A stretch of 64,000 nt of DNA, from positions 124,001 through 188,000 of the forward strand of contig JAJRQK010000029.1 in the NCBI GenBank assembly GCA_024280295.1, given 5' to 3'. The position numbers and the translations under genes are program-made. Every line of letters starts with the position of its first letter. Within the stretch, counting starts at the first letter, position 1. This document shows positions 36,051 to 46,780 of the stretch, piece by piece. The DNA comes from Bacteroidota bacterium (lineage in GTDB: Bacteria; Bacteroidota; Bacteroidia; Flavobacteriales_D; Crocinitomicaceae). Under the pieces are notes generated by a model that was not told where the DNA came from, did no database searches, and saw only the letters and a list, made by a program, of their open reading frames with translations.

Positions 36051-37649
36051 TTAATTTTGCAATTTTAATGCTTCATCGTATTTATCAGACTCAATTAATT
36101 CAATTGCTTTTTGTAAGATTTCATTTGTATTATTATACACTTGATAAAATTCACTGTATCCCCATAAATCTTGCGCAAACATCGCTTTTAATCGAAGTTT
36201 TATCAGCTCTAAGCTTGTTAAATAGTCCTCTTCTACAAAATCAAGTTTCTCATCCTCTTGAGTAGCGTGTTTTAATAATTTTTCAAGAATTTTTTCTGAA
36301 ATCTCAAAATCAGAATTAAACGCGTCGAAATTAGGATATTTTTCCAGTAAATTATCTCGATTATCATCTACGTAAGTCAATGAAAATGAATTGAAAATAC
36401 CTGCTCTGTTCAAATCAAAATAGTAGTCGCTTGTTTCAGATGTGTCTAGTGATACAAAATAGTCTGGCATGATTCCGCCACCACCATAAACGGTTCGCTT
36501 TTTAATAAGTGTTTCAAATTTTAGTGAATCTGGGAGCTGAATTGAATCCATGCTCATAAATTCTCCGTTCTCAAACCTGTTGGTGAGGTCATTGCGGTAA
36601 TCCTCTAAATCATCGTAAGATTTCTGGATGAATCTTCCGCTAGGAGTGAAGTAGCGCGCAATTGTTAGTCTTATTTGTGATCCATCTGTGAGATCAATTG
36701 GACGTTGAACGAGACCTTTACCATACGTTCGCCTTCCAACAATTAATCCTCTATCCCAATCTTGAATTGCCCCAGATAAAATTTCACTTGCGGATGCTGA
36801 GTACTCATTTGTAAGCATAACTAGCCGTCCTTCTTCCCATAAGCCTTTTTTTCCAGCTCTAAGATCTAGTCTAGGTTGAGCCCGACCTTCTGAATACACG
36901 ATCAATTTATTGTCTGACAGAAATTCATCTGCAAGATATTTTGCGGCATAAAGTAAGCCTCCACCATTGCCTTGTAAATCGAAAATCAGATTTTCCATCC
37001 CCTGTGATTTCAAATCGCGTAATGCATCTTGAACTTCTTTTTTAGAAGAGCGTGAAAAACTATTCAATTTAATATATCCTGTTGTCGGAGTAACCAGGTA
37101 AGCAGCATCCACTGAATTAAGTGGGATCAAATCACGTGTGATGACAAAGTCAATAGGACGTTTCATTCGTTTTCGCTGAACTTCCACCATAACTTTTGTT
37201 CCTCGATCGCCAAGCAAACGTTTTTTAACGCCACTGTTTTTTAGTCCAATTCCAGCGACATTCTCATCACCAATTCGAATTATTTTATCTCCCGCTTGAA
37301 GCCCTAGTTTGTCTGAAGGTCCACCTGGAATTGTTGCAACAACCATTAGTGTGTCTCGTAGGATTTGAAATCGAATGCCAATTCCGACAAAGTTCCCATT
37401 GATCTGTTGATTCGCATCCGTAACATCATCTGCTGAAATAAATGTAGAATGAGGATCGAGTTTTTCAAGCATGGCAACAATTGCCGCATCCGTTAATTTT
37501 TGAGCTTCAACATCATCAACATAAAGCTGGTTAATGTAGGTCAGAACTTCATCAAACTTCTGAGTTGTTGCAATTTTAGCTGAATCAATCTGGCCAAAAG
37601 AGAGGGTGCTAAGTCCTATGAAAGAAGCAATGGAAAATAATTTTATCAT
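36051..37649 (-). CDS. C-terminal processing peptidase, family S41
   Basis: This periplasmic serine protease recognises and trims C-termini of exported proteins. The 532-residue protein has a signal peptide (MIKLFSIASFIGLSTLSFG before Q), an N-terminal helical part, a PDZ domain (IPGGPSDKLGLQAGDKIIRI), and the S41 core with the catalytic Ser in NEYSASASEILSGA and the catalytic Lys in GRRTYGKGLVQ, plus the LNSFSRSSKKEVQDAL and DLQGNGGGLL segments. The C-terminal 130 residues are helical, as in the CtpA group. It is separated from the DUF1573 gene by 42 bp. Confidence 0.94.
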   Translation of the reverse strand: MIKLFSIASFIGLSTLSFGQIDSAKIATTQKFDEVLTYINQLYVDDVEAQKLTDAAIVAMLEKLDPHSTFISADDVTDANQQINGNFVGIGIRFQILRDTLMVVATIPGGPSDKLGLQAGDKIIRIGDENVAGIGLKNSGVKKRLLGDRGTKVMVEVQRKRMKRPIDFVITRDLIPLNSVDAAYLVTPTTGYIKLNSFSRSSKKEVQDALRDLKSQGMENLIFDLQGNGGGLLYAAKYLADEFLSDNKLIVYSEGRAQPRLDLRAGKKGLWEEGRLVMLTNEYSASASEILSGAIQDWDRGLIVGRRTYGKGLVQRPIDLTDGSQIRLTIARYFTPSGRFIQKSYDDLEDYRNDLTNRFENGEFMSMDSIQLPDSLKFETLIKKRTVYGGGGIMPDYFVSLDTSETSDYYFDLNRAGIFNSFSLTYVDDNRDNLLEKYPNFDAFNSDFEISEKILEKLLKHATQEDEKLDFVEEDYLTSLELIKLRLKAMFAQDLWGYSEFYQVYNNTNEILQKAIELIESDKYDEALKLQN

Positions 37650-37857
37650 ATTATTGGTTTACTAGACTCCTAACAAGATCAAAATCATGTTAGTTACTAA
37701 AGAACGTTAATAATCCTGAAAGTATCATGTTATTGATCGTAATTATTGTTAATAATTGTCCAAATCAGTCAATAAACATTGATTTGTGGAAGGATTGTTT
37801 ATTAAGTGATAAATGAACGGCATATTTTTTGTTCCTTGCTTGGGACAACCAACGTGT

Positions 37858-38757
37858 ATGAAAAAGTTTATCGGATCATTAGTACTTATTATGTTTTGCG
37901 GAACGCTTTTGGCGCAAAATAGGAAGATTGATAAATTGGAAGTCAATTTTGCGCAAGGACATTACAAGAGAACGTATAGATTAGCAAATCGCTTACTTGA
38001 TAAGCCAGAGTATGATTTTTCCATGCTTCCCACTTTTTATAAGAGTATTAGCATGTTTGAACTTTGTCAAAATAAGCACTGGATGCTGCGACGTGAAAAG
38101 CCACTTGAGGAGGCAGAGAAATTATTTCTTGAGGTGAAATACTCAGTGAATGGCGATAAAATATTCAATGCACACATGTATGAAATTTCGTGGCTTAAAA
38201 ATGATTTGATTTCATGGGCTTCTGATTTAAAGCGCATGGGATATCAAGAATCTTTTGAGGATGTGACTGGAATCATTAGTCGAATTTTTGATGGTGTACC
38301 ATCTATCGATGCTGGTAACAATGCGGACGAGGTTGCTGCAGTTCTAATTAAATCGAACAGTTCAAGTATCACAAACGGTTCACGAGAAGGAATAATCTCC
38401 TCAGCGAAACAACATATTGGAACTCCTTATGTCTGGGCAGGATCGAGTCCTGAAGGATTTGATTGCTCAGGATTCACATTATATGTTATGAAAGCTCATG
38501 GTGAGTCTATTCCTCGAAGAGCAGCTGATCAATACGAAAGTTCAAAAAAGCTGAAAGCTAAAAATGTTCAGAAAGGAGATTTGGTATTTTTTAATAATGG
38601 ATCTGGAATCTCTCATGTAGGAATCGTTATTTCTGAAACGGGGGATCCTCTAAAGATGATTCATTCGAGTTCGAGCAAGGGAATCACAATTACGAATGTT
38701 GAAGAGTCTAAGTACTGGACACAGCGATTACACGGTTATGGCACGTATGTTAATTAG
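37858..38757 (+). CDS. Exported NlpC/P60 cysteine peptidase
   Basis: The start is placed at 37858 because a signal peptide begins there (MKKFIGSLVLIMFCGTLLA before Q). The longer frame from 37813 has no signal. The 299-residue protein has a helical N-terminal half and a C-terminal NlpC/P60 domain: catalytic C203 in GFDCSGFTLYV, H253 in ISHVGIVI and the third polar residue H269 in MIHSSSSKG, with GTPYVWAGSSPEG before the Cys. Such enzymes cleave peptide bonds in peptidoglycan stems. It converges with and overlaps the next gene by 8 bp. Confidence 0.92.
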   Translation: MKKFIGSLVLIMFCGTLLAQNRKIDKLEVNFAQGHYKRTYRLANRLLDKPEYDFSMLPTFYKSISMFELCQNKHWMLRREKPLEEAEKLFLEVKYSVNGDKIFNAHMYEISWLKNDLISWASDLKRMGYQESFEDVTGIISRIFDGVPSIDAGNNADEVAAVLIKSNSSSITNGSREGIISSAKQHIGTPYVWAGSSPEGFDCSGFTLYVMKAHGESIPRRAADQYESSKKLKAKNVQKGDLVFFNNGSGISHVGIVISETGDPLKMIHSSSSKGITITNVEESKYWTQRLHGYGTYVN

Positions 38758-39262
38758 GCTTTGTTTGTGATTTAGGAGCAACTAATACCCCAATGGATGA
38801 AATACTTAGAAATATCCATCCTAAAGTATATAGAAGTGGTGTGACTTCAACGATTAGTATAATTGAAAGATAGAGTAGGGTTCCCATTAAAAATAGCGTT
38901 ACAATCTTTCCCGTCTTTGATTTTTCATCTATCTGCGCGATAAGTGAATGCCCAATTAGCAAAATGATCAGAATGAGTATAATTGATCCCATTGTTGATA
39001 AAAGTGGACTGATAAACCAACTTGTACCTGCGAATAATATCGAAACAATTGCCAATCCGATTATTCTTGAGTTCATTTTTTGAGATTTCCCAATGGATAT
39101 CGAAACAGATAGGAAACAAACAAACAAGATTAGTGCCAAAAGTGCATTCATTCCAGTGGATATTTCTACGGAATCTTGGCAATAGAGATCGTAACTCCAA
39201 CAGAATAGAAACACAAGAGATGTAAGAGCGAGAATCCCGCTAATTATCTGAATCTTTTTCAT
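38750..39262 (-). CDS. Multi-pass membrane protein of unknown function
   Basis: The 170-residue protein has five or six predicted membrane segments (for example ISGILALTSLVFLFCWSY, NALLALILFVCFLSVSISI, IIGLAIVSILFAGTSWFI, MGSIILILIILLIGHSLI, GWIFLSISSIGVLVA) and short loops with no catalytic motif. I do not recognise the family. Its last 8 bp overlap the end of the convergent NlpC/P60 gene. Confidence 0.7.
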   Translation of the reverse strand: MKKIQIISGILALTSLVFLFCWSYDLYCQDSVEISTGMNALLALILFVCFLSVSISIGKSQKMNSRIIGLAIVSILFAGTSWFISPLLSTMGSIILILIILLIGHSLIAQIDEKSKTGKIVTLFLMGTLLYLSIILIVEVTPLLYTLGWIFLSISSIGVLVAPKSQTKPN

Positions 39263-39316
39263 AAACTCCGAAAGTAATCATATCAAGTGAAAATTGCAAG
39301 GTCTACTATAAAGACG

Positions 39317-39358
39317 AAAAGTCAGCCGAATTGGTTCATCTAATTTCATACGGCTGAC
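39317..39358 (-). terminator. Terminator of clpB
   Basis: On the minus strand GTCAGCCG and CGGCTGAC form an 8-bp outer stem, extended inside by imperfect pairs, followed by TTTT. It starts 12 bp after the clpB stop. Confidence 0.65.
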
Positions 39359-39369
39359 AGAGTTTTATA

Positions 39370-41991
39370 TTAGCCAACTCCTATCTCTTCCTCTTCATTG
39401 ATTGGTTTTCTGAAAACAATCTTTCCATCGAAAATATCCATGACAATTTTATTGTCGGTATCAATAGTTCCAGATAATATTGCCTTTGATAATTCATTCA
39501 TTACTGTTTTCTGAATTACTCGCTTTACCGGTCTTGCTCCAAAGAATGGGTCATAACCAGCTTCAGCTATCCAGTCGAAGGCTTCTTCCTTAATCACGAG
39601 ATCAATGTCTTGGTCTATCAGTTTTTTCTTCAAGCCAACCAATTGTATTTCCACAATTGACCGAATGTTTGATCTAGTAAGCGGGTGGAAAAGGATCGTT
39701 TCATCAATTCGATTCAAGAATTCTGGTCTGATCGTTTGTTTCAGCATCTCTATTAACTCAACACGAGCTAATTCTGATGCTTTATCAATCTCTCCTTCGC
39801 TAATTCCATCAAACTTCTCATTGATGATATCCGATCCCAGATTTGAGGTCATTATGATAATCGTATTTTTAAAATTCACAGTTCGACCTTTATTATCAGT
39901 TAATCGTCCGTCATCTAATACTTGAAGTAATACATTAAATACATCAGGATGTGCCTTTTCTATTTCGTCTAGCAAGAGAATAGAGTAGGGCTTTCTCCGA
40001 ACTGCTTCGGTTAATTGTCCACCTTCTTCATATCCAATATATCCAGGAGGTGCTCCGACTAATCGACTAACTGAGTGCTTTTCTTGGTATTCACTCATGT
40101 CAATTCGTGTAAGCGCATTCTCATCATTAAAGAGATACTCTGCTAGTGTTTTTGCGAGTTCTGTTTTTCCAACACCAGTTGTGCCAAGGAAAATAAACGA
40201 CCCTATTGGACGTTTTTCATCTTGCAATCCTGCACGAGACCTTCGAATCGCATCGGCCAACGCTGTAATAGCCTCTTCTTGTCCAACTACGCGTTTCGAA
40301 AGTTCATCTTCAAGTCGAAGTAATTTTGTACGCTCACTCTCAAGCATTTTTGATACTGGAATTCCTGTCCACTTAGAAACTACATCTGCAATTTCTTCGG
40401 CATCAACTTCCTCCTTTATCATTTTAGATTCTGACTGATTATTTGTGAGCGTATCTTTTGCCGCTTCCAATTGAACTTCGCCTTCCTTGATCTTTCCATA
40501 TCGAATTTCTGCTACCTTACCATAATTTCCCGATCGTTCGGCTTGATCAGCCTCAAGGTTCAACTGTTCAATTTTTTCCTTGAGTCGTTGTACTTCATCG
40601 ATAATATTACGTTCGGATTGCCATTTGGCATGTAACGCATCTCTTTCTTCTGTGAGATTCGCTAACTCTTTCTTGATTCCAGTTAATTTCTTCTTATCGT
40701 TCTCTCTTTTAATAGCTTCACGTTCAATCTCTAATTGCATGATTTTTCGTTCAATCTCATCTAATTCTTCTGGTTTTGAGTTGATTTCCATTCGGAGTTT
40801 AGAAGCAGCTTCATCTATCAAGTCGATTGCTTTATCGGGAAGATGTCGTTCTGTGATGTAACGTTGTGAAAGTTCCACGGCACTGATAATCGCAGAATCT
40901 TTGATCAAAACTTTATGATGATTCTCGTACTTCTCTTTAATGCCTCTTAAAATTGAGATCGAATCTTCCGTTGTGGGTTCATCAACAAGAACAGTTTGGA
41001 ACCTACGTACCAATGCTTTATCTTTTTCAAAGTGTTTTTGGTATTCATCCAACGTTGTTGCACCTACAGCTCGAAGTTCTCCACGAGCCAATGCAGGTTT
41101 TAGAATGTTTGCCGCATCCATTGCTCCTTGTCCGCCACCAGCTCCAACAATTGTGTGAATTTCATCGATAAAGAGAATGATCTCTCCATCTGCTTTTGTG
41201 ACTTCTTTCACAACGGATTTCAGTCTTTCTTCAAATTCTCCTTTAAACTTAGCTCCAGCAATTAGAGCAGCCATATCTAATGAATAGACAATCTTGCTTT
41301 TAAGGTTTTCAGGCACATCACCCTCCACAATTCGATGGGCAATTCCTTCTACGATAGCTGTTTTACCAACACCAGGATCACCGATTAGAATTGGATTATT
41401 CTTAGTACGTCTTGTAAGTATTTGAAGTACGCGTCTAATTTCTTCATCTCGACCGATTACTGGATCTAATTTCCCTGATTCTGCTAGTTCATTTAAGTTA
41501 ATGGCGAACTTCTCAAGGGATTTATATGTTCCTTCTTGACTGTTTGAAGTCACAGATTCTCCATTTCTCAAATTCATAATGCTTTTTTTAAGTTTTGATT
41601 TAGTAATTCCGTTGTCCTTAAGTACTTGTCCTGTTGCTTCTTTTGAGGATAGAAATGCATAGAAAAGTAATTCAAGTGAAAGGTATTCATCGTTAAAATT
41701 CTTTAATTCTGAAAGGCCATTGGTCAATATTGTGTTCATGTAATTTGACATGTATTGCTGGCCACCAGTTACTTTTGGGTATGACTCAATAATTCTATCG
41801 ACAGCAGCTTGAAGTACATCTGTATTTACTTCAAGTTCTTTTAAAAGGTAAGGAATGACATCTTGATCCTTCAAGAAGATCGCCTTGAGAATGTGACCCG
41901 GCTCAATCGTCTGGTGCGACAATTCACTCGCGATTAATTGTCCTTCTTGAAGAATTTCTTGAGTCTTATGTGTTAATTTATTTATGTCCAT
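39370..41991 (-). CDS. clpB: ATP-dependent chaperone ClpB
   Basis: ClpB is the Hsp100 disaggregase that works with DnaK to rescue aggregated proteins. The 873-residue protein has two Clp N repeats, AAA module 1 ([26 protein letters not shown]), the long coiled-coil M domain typical of ClpB (about residues 405-530, with [20 protein letters not shown]) and AAA module 2 ([25 protein letters not shown]), then the D2-small domain. The second Walker A reads GTTGVGKT where most ClpB have GPTGVGKT, a mild substitution. It is transcribed alone. Confidence 0.97.
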   Translation of the reverse strand: MDINKLTHKTQEILQEGQLIASELSHQTIEPGHILKAIFLKDQDVIPYLLKELEVNTDVLQAAVDRIIESYPKVTGGQQYMSNYMNTILTNGLSELKNFNDEYLSLELLFYAFLSSKEATGQVLKDNGITKSKLKKSIMNLRNGESVTSNSQEGTYKSLEKFAINLNELAESGKLDPVIGRDEEIRRVLQILTRRTKNNPILIGDPGVGKTAIVEGIAHRIVEGDVPENLKSKIVYSLDMAALIAGAKFKGEFEERLKSVVKEVTKADGEIILFIDEIHTIVGAGGGQGAMDAANILKPALARGELRAVGATTLDEYQKHFEKDKALVRRFQTVLVDEPTTEDSISILRGIKEKYENHHKVLIKDSAIISAVELSQRYITERHLPDKAIDLIDEAASKLRMEINSKPEELDEIERKIMQLEIEREAIKRENDKKKLTGIKKELANLTEERDALHAKWQSERNIIDEVQRLKEKIEQLNLEADQAERSGNYGKVAEIRYGKIKEGEVQLEAAKDTLTNNQSESKMIKEEVDAEEIADVVSKWTGIPVSKMLESERTKLLRLEDELSKRVVGQEEAITALADAIRRSRAGLQDEKRPIGSFIFLGTTGVGKTELAKTLAEYLFNDENALTRIDMSEYQEKHSVSRLVGAPPGYIGYEEGGQLTEAVRRKPYSILLLDEIEKAHPDVFNVLLQVLDDGRLTDNKGRTVNFKNTIIIMTSNLGSDIINEKFDGISEGEIDKASELARVELIEMLKQTIRPEFLNRIDETILFHPLTRSNIRSIVEIQLVGLKKKLIDQDIDLVIKEEAFDWIAEAGYDPFFGARPVKRVIQKTVMNELSKAILSGTIDTDNKIVMDIFDGKIVFRKPINEEEEIGVG

Positions 41992-42218
41992 TTGCTGATC
42001 TATTTATTGCTTGTTACCTGTCAAGAGTCAGTCCAAAGTGTATTGATGAAGTTAAATCGGAAATTTTGACATGTTTAGTGGACTTCAGCCGACATAATGT
42101 CTTGTTTAATTGTGTTTTATAGAGTTATTAACAGTGGAATGGTAGGTTTTCAACATTTTTTGTAACAAATCAGAAATATGTCCGTAATAGATAACGCAAA
42201 CAACAAACAAACAACACA

Positions 42219-43130
42219 ATGAAATTATTAATCACAACAGTTGGAATTTTACTCGTTGTATCCAGTTTTGCTGGAACAAGGGTGAAGCTAACAAAAAATG
42301 ACTATGTTGACCAATGGAAAGCGGAAGCCATGTCACAGATGGAAGAGTATGGAATTCCTGCAAGTATTACCCTTGCACAAGGCATTCTTGAGAGCGCTTC
42401 TGGGAATTCTCATTTAGCTGTAAAGGGAAATAATCATTTTGGCATCAAATGTCACGGATGGACTGGAAAGAAAATTTACATGGATGATGACAGTGCAGGT
42501 GAATGTTTTCGTGTGTATAAGTCTGCTAAAGATTCATATACTGATCACAGTCTATTCTTGAATAAGTATGATCGCTATGCCTTTTTGTTTACATATAATG
42601 TGACAGATTACAAAGCATGGGCGAAAGGATTAAAACAAGCTGGTTATGCTACTAATCCTAAATATCCACAATTATTAATTGACCTAATTGAAGATCTGGG
42701 TCTAGACCAATACGATGCTGGGTTAATTCCAGATATCGAGGCTAAACCAGAACTAATTGCGTCAAGTATAACTAGTTCAAATACTCACAAAGTTCAAATT
42801 CATAAGAACAAAGTGAAATTTATTTTAGCCAAGAAAGGAGATACATTTTACAAGATTTCGAAGGAGTTTGATTTGACACTTAGTCAGTTGTATCGCTACA
42901 ATGATTTTGGAGGTGAGAAGGATTATCTGGAACCAGGAGATAAGATTTATCTTCAGCCAAAGAGAAAAAGAAAATTATTTAAACGCAATGAAATTGTTGC
43001 AACTGAAAGTTTGTCCGTCAACGAATTAGCTCAATTGCACGGTGTAAATGCTAAAACAATTGTTCATTTAAATGATTTCACTACTGTTAGCGATACTGTT
43101 AATAAGGGTGATATAGTTACCCTTCGATAG
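42219..43130 (+). CDS. Exported GH73 glucosaminidase with two LysM domains
   Basis: The 303-residue protein has a signal peptide (MKLLITTVGILLVVSSFA), a GH73 mannosyl-glycoprotein endo-beta-N-acetylglucosaminidase domain (residues 25-170) with the proposed catalytic E58 in AQGILESASGNSHLA and the family segments NNHFGIKCHGW, CFRVYKSAKDSYTDHS and YATNPKYPQLLIDLI, then two LysM domains that bind peptidoglycan (about 208-250: AKKGDTFYKISKEFDLT, and 260-303: SLSVNELAQLHGVNAKT). It should cut GlcNAc-MurNAc glycan strands during growth or separation. It is followed by a terminator. Confidence 0.93.
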   Translation: MKLLITTVGILLVVSSFAGTRVKLTKNDYVDQWKAEAMSQMEEYGIPASITLAQGILESASGNSHLAVKGNNHFGIKCHGWTGKKIYMDDDSAGECFRVYKSAKDSYTDHSLFLNKYDRYAFLFTYNVTDYKAWAKGLKQAGYATNPKYPQLLIDLIEDLGLDQYDAGLIPDIEAKPELIASSITSSNTHKVQIHKNKVKFILAKKGDTFYKISKEFDLTLSQLYRYNDFGGEKDYLEPGDKIYLQPKRKRKLFKRNEIVATESLSVNELAQLHGVNAKTIVHLNDFTTVSDTVNKGDIVTLR

Positions 43131-43168
43131 AGCATTAGCTCTGAAGGTTTTAGTTTGTTGTTGTTTGT

Positions 43169-43199
43169 AAGAGCCTTGGGAAACCAAGGCTCTTCTTGT
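43169..43199 (+). terminator. Terminator of the glucosaminidase gene
   Basis: AAGAGCCTTGG pairs with CCAAGGCTCTT over 11 bp around a GAAA tetraloop, followed by the T-rich CTTGT. Confidence 0.82.
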
Positions 43200-43347
43200 A
43201 TTGCTATGTACATTATTGTTTCTGTAAAAGCGCTCTATTGTCTACTGCTTATCGCTAAAGTATTGATGAATATAATTTTCATCATTGTTCAATGGTTTGA
43301 TTCTTATTACTAATTTAGGACTAATTTCATGCTCTAAAAGTCAAATT

Positions 43348-44874
43348 ATGAAGCCATCAACGGAACTCTTTAAGTTGATTAAATCGCTTACAAAATCAGA
43401 AAAGCGATTTTTTAAGTTATCATCCTCTCTTCAAGCTGGAGAAAAGAATTACATCAAAATATTTGATTTTATTGAACGTCAACCATATTATGACGAAACG
43501 GAATTAAAAAATGAGTTTGATCAAGAAACTTTCGTGAAGCACTTACCTTCTGAGAAAAATCATCTCTATAAGTTGATATTGAAAAGTCTGCGCGCATATT
43601 ACAGTGAGCAATCTATTAGTAGTACAATGAAGCAAGAGATCAAGAATGTTGAGATTCTCTATAATAAAGCACTCTATAAAGAATGTGAGAAGTTTGTAGT
43701 TCGAGCGAAGTCAACTGCTAAAAAGTACGAAAAGTTTTATTATTGGTTTGAATTGATTAATTGGGAAAAGCGCTTATTAGATTCTGCCTATGAAGCTGGT
43801 GAATTTTCAACTGATTTGGATATTTTGGTTGAGGAAGAAGAAATGGTGATTTCTAAACTTCGAAATTTGGCAGAGTACACAATGATTTACTCGAAAATTA
43901 ACCTCGTTTTTAGATCTGGCGGTTTTTCACGAAATGAAGTAGAAAGAAGTGTGGTTGCAGATATTGCCGACTATCACTTGATTAAAGGGAAGAATACTGC
44001 ATTGTCATCTAAGGCTGCCTCTATTTGTTACTATATAAAAGGACTGTGTGCGGCGACAAACCGAAATTACGCTGACAGTTTTCAGTTTTTTAATCGTACA
44101 CGTGAAATTTTGGATAACAATCCACCTATTAAACATGATTCAGGGCAGCGCTATATAATGGCGCTCTTTCATTTGCTTAGGTGTCATATAGACAGTCATC
44201 AATTTGAGCAGGCTAAGGATCTTATTTCTGATATTCGGGCATTATCGGGCAAGAAAGGGTTTAATTCTGTTGATATAGATGTGCGTATTTTCGGTAATAC
44301 CTCCATTCAAGAACTTGACCTTCTTCATACGATGGGAGATTTTGAAAAAAGTGTTGAATTGATTCCAAATATTGAAAAAAATCAAAAAGAATATGGCGAA
44401 AAAATCAGTAAGGAAGTTGAATTATTACTGACTTATAATAAAGCATATTGCTATTTTGGAACTGGTGATTACAAGATGGCATTACAATATCTAAACGATG
44501 TTCTCAATGATAATGAAACGAATTTGCGCCAAGACATCTACAGCTTTTCTCGTTTGTTTAATTTGGTAATTCACTATGAATTAGGTAACTATGATTTCCT
44601 GGAGTATGTGATTAAGTCTACCAATCGATATTTAAGCAAGCAGTCAAGAGATTACCAGATTGAGAACACATGTATTAAGTATATTCGTAAATTGGCAAAA
44701 ACGGATTCTGATGTCAACCGTCTCGAAATTTTCGAGAAAATGGATGTTGAAATTGCTGAATTATTAACCTTAGAGGATGAACAAGCTGTTTTGGAATATT
44801 TTAATATTTCTGCTTGGATTAAAAGTAAAATAGATAAAGTTTTATTTTCTGAAGCTATTGAGAGAATGGTATAG
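43348..44874 (+). CDS. Large cytoplasmic TPR-like helical protein of unknown function
   Basis: The start is placed at 43348 (MKPSTELFKLIKSLTKSEKR). The longer frame from 43285 adds 21 unlikely residues. The 508-residue protein is almost entirely helical, without a signal peptide or membrane segment. TPR-like pairs are visible (AASICYYIKGLCAATNRNYA, LLTYNKAYCYFGTGDYKMAL with QYLNDVLNDN). The conserved-looking N-terminus LTKSEKRFFKL with a following helix-turn segment is found in Bacteroidota proteins of unknown role. No catalytic motif is seen. It ends 63 bp before the next gene. Confidence 0.75.
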   Translation: MKPSTELFKLIKSLTKSEKRFFKLSSSLQAGEKNYIKIFDFIERQPYYDETELKNEFDQETFVKHLPSEKNHLYKLILKSLRAYYSEQSISSTMKQEIKNVEILYNKALYKECEKFVVRAKSTAKKYEKFYYWFELINWEKRLLDSAYEAGEFSTDLDILVEEEEMVISKLRNLAEYTMIYSKINLVFRSGGFSRNEVERSVVADIADYHLIKGKNTALSSKAASICYYIKGLCAATNRNYADSFQFFNRTREILDNNPPIKHDSGQRYIMALFHLLRCHIDSHQFEQAKDLISDIRALSGKKGFNSVDIDVRIFGNTSIQELDLLHTMGDFEKSVELIPNIEKNQKEYGEKISKEVELLLTYNKAYCYFGTGDYKMALQYLNDVLNDNETNLRQDIYSFSRLFNLVIHYELGNYDFLEYVIKSTNRYLSKQSRDYQIENTCIKYIRKLAKTDSDVNRLEIFEKMDVEIAELLTLEDEQAVLEYFNISAWIKSKIDKVLFSEAIERMV

Positions 44875-44937
44875 CCTGGATGAAAAGAATGTTTGTGGAT
44901 CTCATTGAATGGTTGTACCTTGCAGAAAACAAAACCC

Positions 44938-46635
44938 ATGAAAAAAAATCTACTAGCCTTGATAGTTCTTGCGTTTACTGTAACTGGTTTTTCTCAAACA
45001 CTAGTTGAAGTGAATAGTCAAATTGTGAATGATATCATGCCTTCTTCTAGTGTCTTAATGAAATCAGCAACTTGCGGACCAGATACAGTTGAGTACACTT
45101 TAGCAAAATCAACAGGATTTGCAACGATTAATATTAATAGTGCAACTTCCGCGCAAGCGATTTCGCAATATTATGATGCGCCACAACCTATAACAATCAG
45201 CGGCGCAGAATTTTATGCCTACAAAATTGACCTAACAGGTGGAGTAACAATCGATGTTGGATTGAAGATATTTGCCGCTGGTCTTGATTCAATGCCTACT
45301 GGAGTAGCTCTTGCTTCAACAATTGTATCTGTTGACACTTCGTTTGGTGGTGGATTGCTTTCTGTCCTCAGAAAAGAAGGCTCATTTATACCAGTCACAA
45401 TGACAGTTCCTTACGTTGTTGTGATCGAAAATATCAGTCCAAATTCAATAGGATTGGTCTTTAATGATTACAATGTCGCTGACGGAGCAAGTGAATGGTT
45501 AGCTGGAGTTGATCTATTTGGAACCTACACAAGATCTTACAATGTCGTTGTTGGTGGTGTTCCGTTTGATGCTGATCTATTAATTTATCCTTTTGTAACG
45601 TATAATTTAGCTGCAGATTTCGCTATTAGTAATGCATGCATGTCTACGGGGCCTTCTATCACCTTTACAGATAATTCGTCTTCAATATTGGGTAATAGAA
45701 TGTATAACCAAACAACTTATGCCGGAACTCCTGAATTATCTTATACATGGGATTATGGAGATGGGTCAATGACAGAAAATTTCGTGAATCCATTTCATGT
45801 ATACCCTAACACGCTTGGACCTTTTAATGTGTTGCTAACTGATACAATCTTCGGCTGGACTTCTATGTGTACAACTGATACGACTATAACTATCGGAGGT
45901 GGAACAATAACCTCTTTGTTTAGTCAGTCAAGTACAGGATTGTCAGCAAGTTTTACGGATTTATCAACATCGTCAGGAACAATTGCGACATATCTATGGG
46001 ATCTTGGTGACGGTAATACATCTACAATGCAGAATCCATCTCACACCTATGCTATGAATGGTACATACACTGTTTGTTTGACAGTAGTAAATAATTGTGG
46101 GGTAACTGATTCTACGTGTCAATCTATCACTGTTAATGGTTGTACGGCTCCAGTGGCAGGATTTACCATTAGTGGAACTGACCCTGACTATACATTTACA
46201 AATACATCCACATCAACTGGTTCTTCTACTTATTTATGGGATTTTGGAGATGGAAGTAATTCAGTGCAAATGAATCCTACTCATACTTATGCAACTAATG
46301 GAAATTTTGTTGTCGTATTAACCGTATCTGATTCCTGTGATACGAATTCATTTAGTCTATCGATAGCAGTTTTTTCAGTTGGACAGGATGAATTGAGTAC
46401 AATTGATATTAGTGTTTATCCTAACCCAACAAAGGATCTTTTATCAATCAATTCTCCAAGTGTAATTAATAGAATTCAAATAATTGATTTACTCGGGAAA
46501 GTTTTCTATTCTTCGGATGTAAATGATTTCGCTACAGAAATAAATACTTCTTATCTAGCTGATGGGACTTATATTGTTCTAGTTCATACTCCCAATGGAG
46601 TAATCAGTAAATCTAGATTTGTCGTACTTAGATAA
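44938..46635 (+). CDS. Secreted PKD-repeat protein with T9SS type A sorting domain
   Basis: The start is placed at 44938, where a signal peptide begins (MKKNLLALIVLAFTVTGFS before Q). The 565-residue protein has an N-terminal beta-rich region of about 210 residues, then three PKD-type repeats recognised by YTWDYGDGSMTENFVNPFHV, YLWDLGDGNTSTMQNPSHTY and YLWDFGDGSNSVQMNPTHTY, and a C-terminal T9SS type A sorting domain starting ISVYPNPTKDLLSINSP and ending ADGTYIVLVHT ... KSRFVVLR. It is therefore exported by the Sec pathway, then across the outer membrane by T9SS and probably displayed on the surface. PKD repeats suggest adhesion or glycan binding. No enzyme domain is present. Confidence 0.93.
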   Translation: MKKNLLALIVLAFTVTGFSQTLVEVNSQIVNDIMPSSSVLMKSATCGPDTVEYTLAKSTGFATININSATSAQAISQYYDAPQPITISGAEFYAYKIDLTGGVTIDVGLKIFAAGLDSMPTGVALASTIVSVDTSFGGGLLSVLRKEGSFIPVTMTVPYVVVIENISPNSIGLVFNDYNVADGASEWLAGVDLFGTYTRSYNVVVGGVPFDADLLIYPFVTYNLAADFAISNACMSTGPSITFTDNSSSILGNRMYNQTTYAGTPELSYTWDYGDGSMTENFVNPFHVYPNTLGPFNVLLTDTIFGWTSMCTTDTTITIGGGTITSLFSQSSTGLSASFTDLSTSSGTIATYLWDLGDGNTSTMQNPSHTYAMNGTYTVCLTVVNNCGVTDSTCQSITVNGCTAPVAGFTISGTDPDYTFTNTSTSTGSSTYLWDFGDGSNSVQMNPTHTYATNGNFVVVLTVSDSCDTNSFSLSIAVFSVGQDELSTIDISVYPNPTKDLLSINSPSVINRIQIIDLLGKVFYSSDVNDFATEINTSYLADGTYIVLVHTPNGVISKSRFVVLR

Positions 46636-46654
46636 TTGATTTTAATAAATATTT

Positions 46655-46684
46655 AAGGGACCCATTTAATGGGTCCCTTTTTTT
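46655..46684 (+). terminator. Terminator of the PKD-repeat gene
   Basis: AAGGGACCCAT pairs with ATGGGTCCCTT over 11 bp around a TTA loop, followed by a run of T. Confidence 0.92.
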
Positions 46685-46746
46685 ATGATCTTATACGATA
46701 GTAAAAGAAAGAAGCTTAGAAGGCATCAGCATTGCTATGATATTTC

Positions 46747-46754
46747 TATTTTTG
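46747..46754 (+). promoter_or_regulatory. -7 element of the proS promoter
   Basis: TATTTTTG fits TANNTTTG and lies 26 nt before the proS ATG. No TTG at the right -33 distance. Confidence 0.5.
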
Positions 46755-46780
46755 ACTTCATAATTATTTAAGAATCCTTA

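Noticed and set aside
42019-42084. Short inverted repeats upstream of clpB (TGTCAA/TTGACA and AGTCCA/TGGACT) as a heat-shock operator
   Set aside because: Arms are only 6 bp, spaced far apart and not nested. No CIRCE element is seen.
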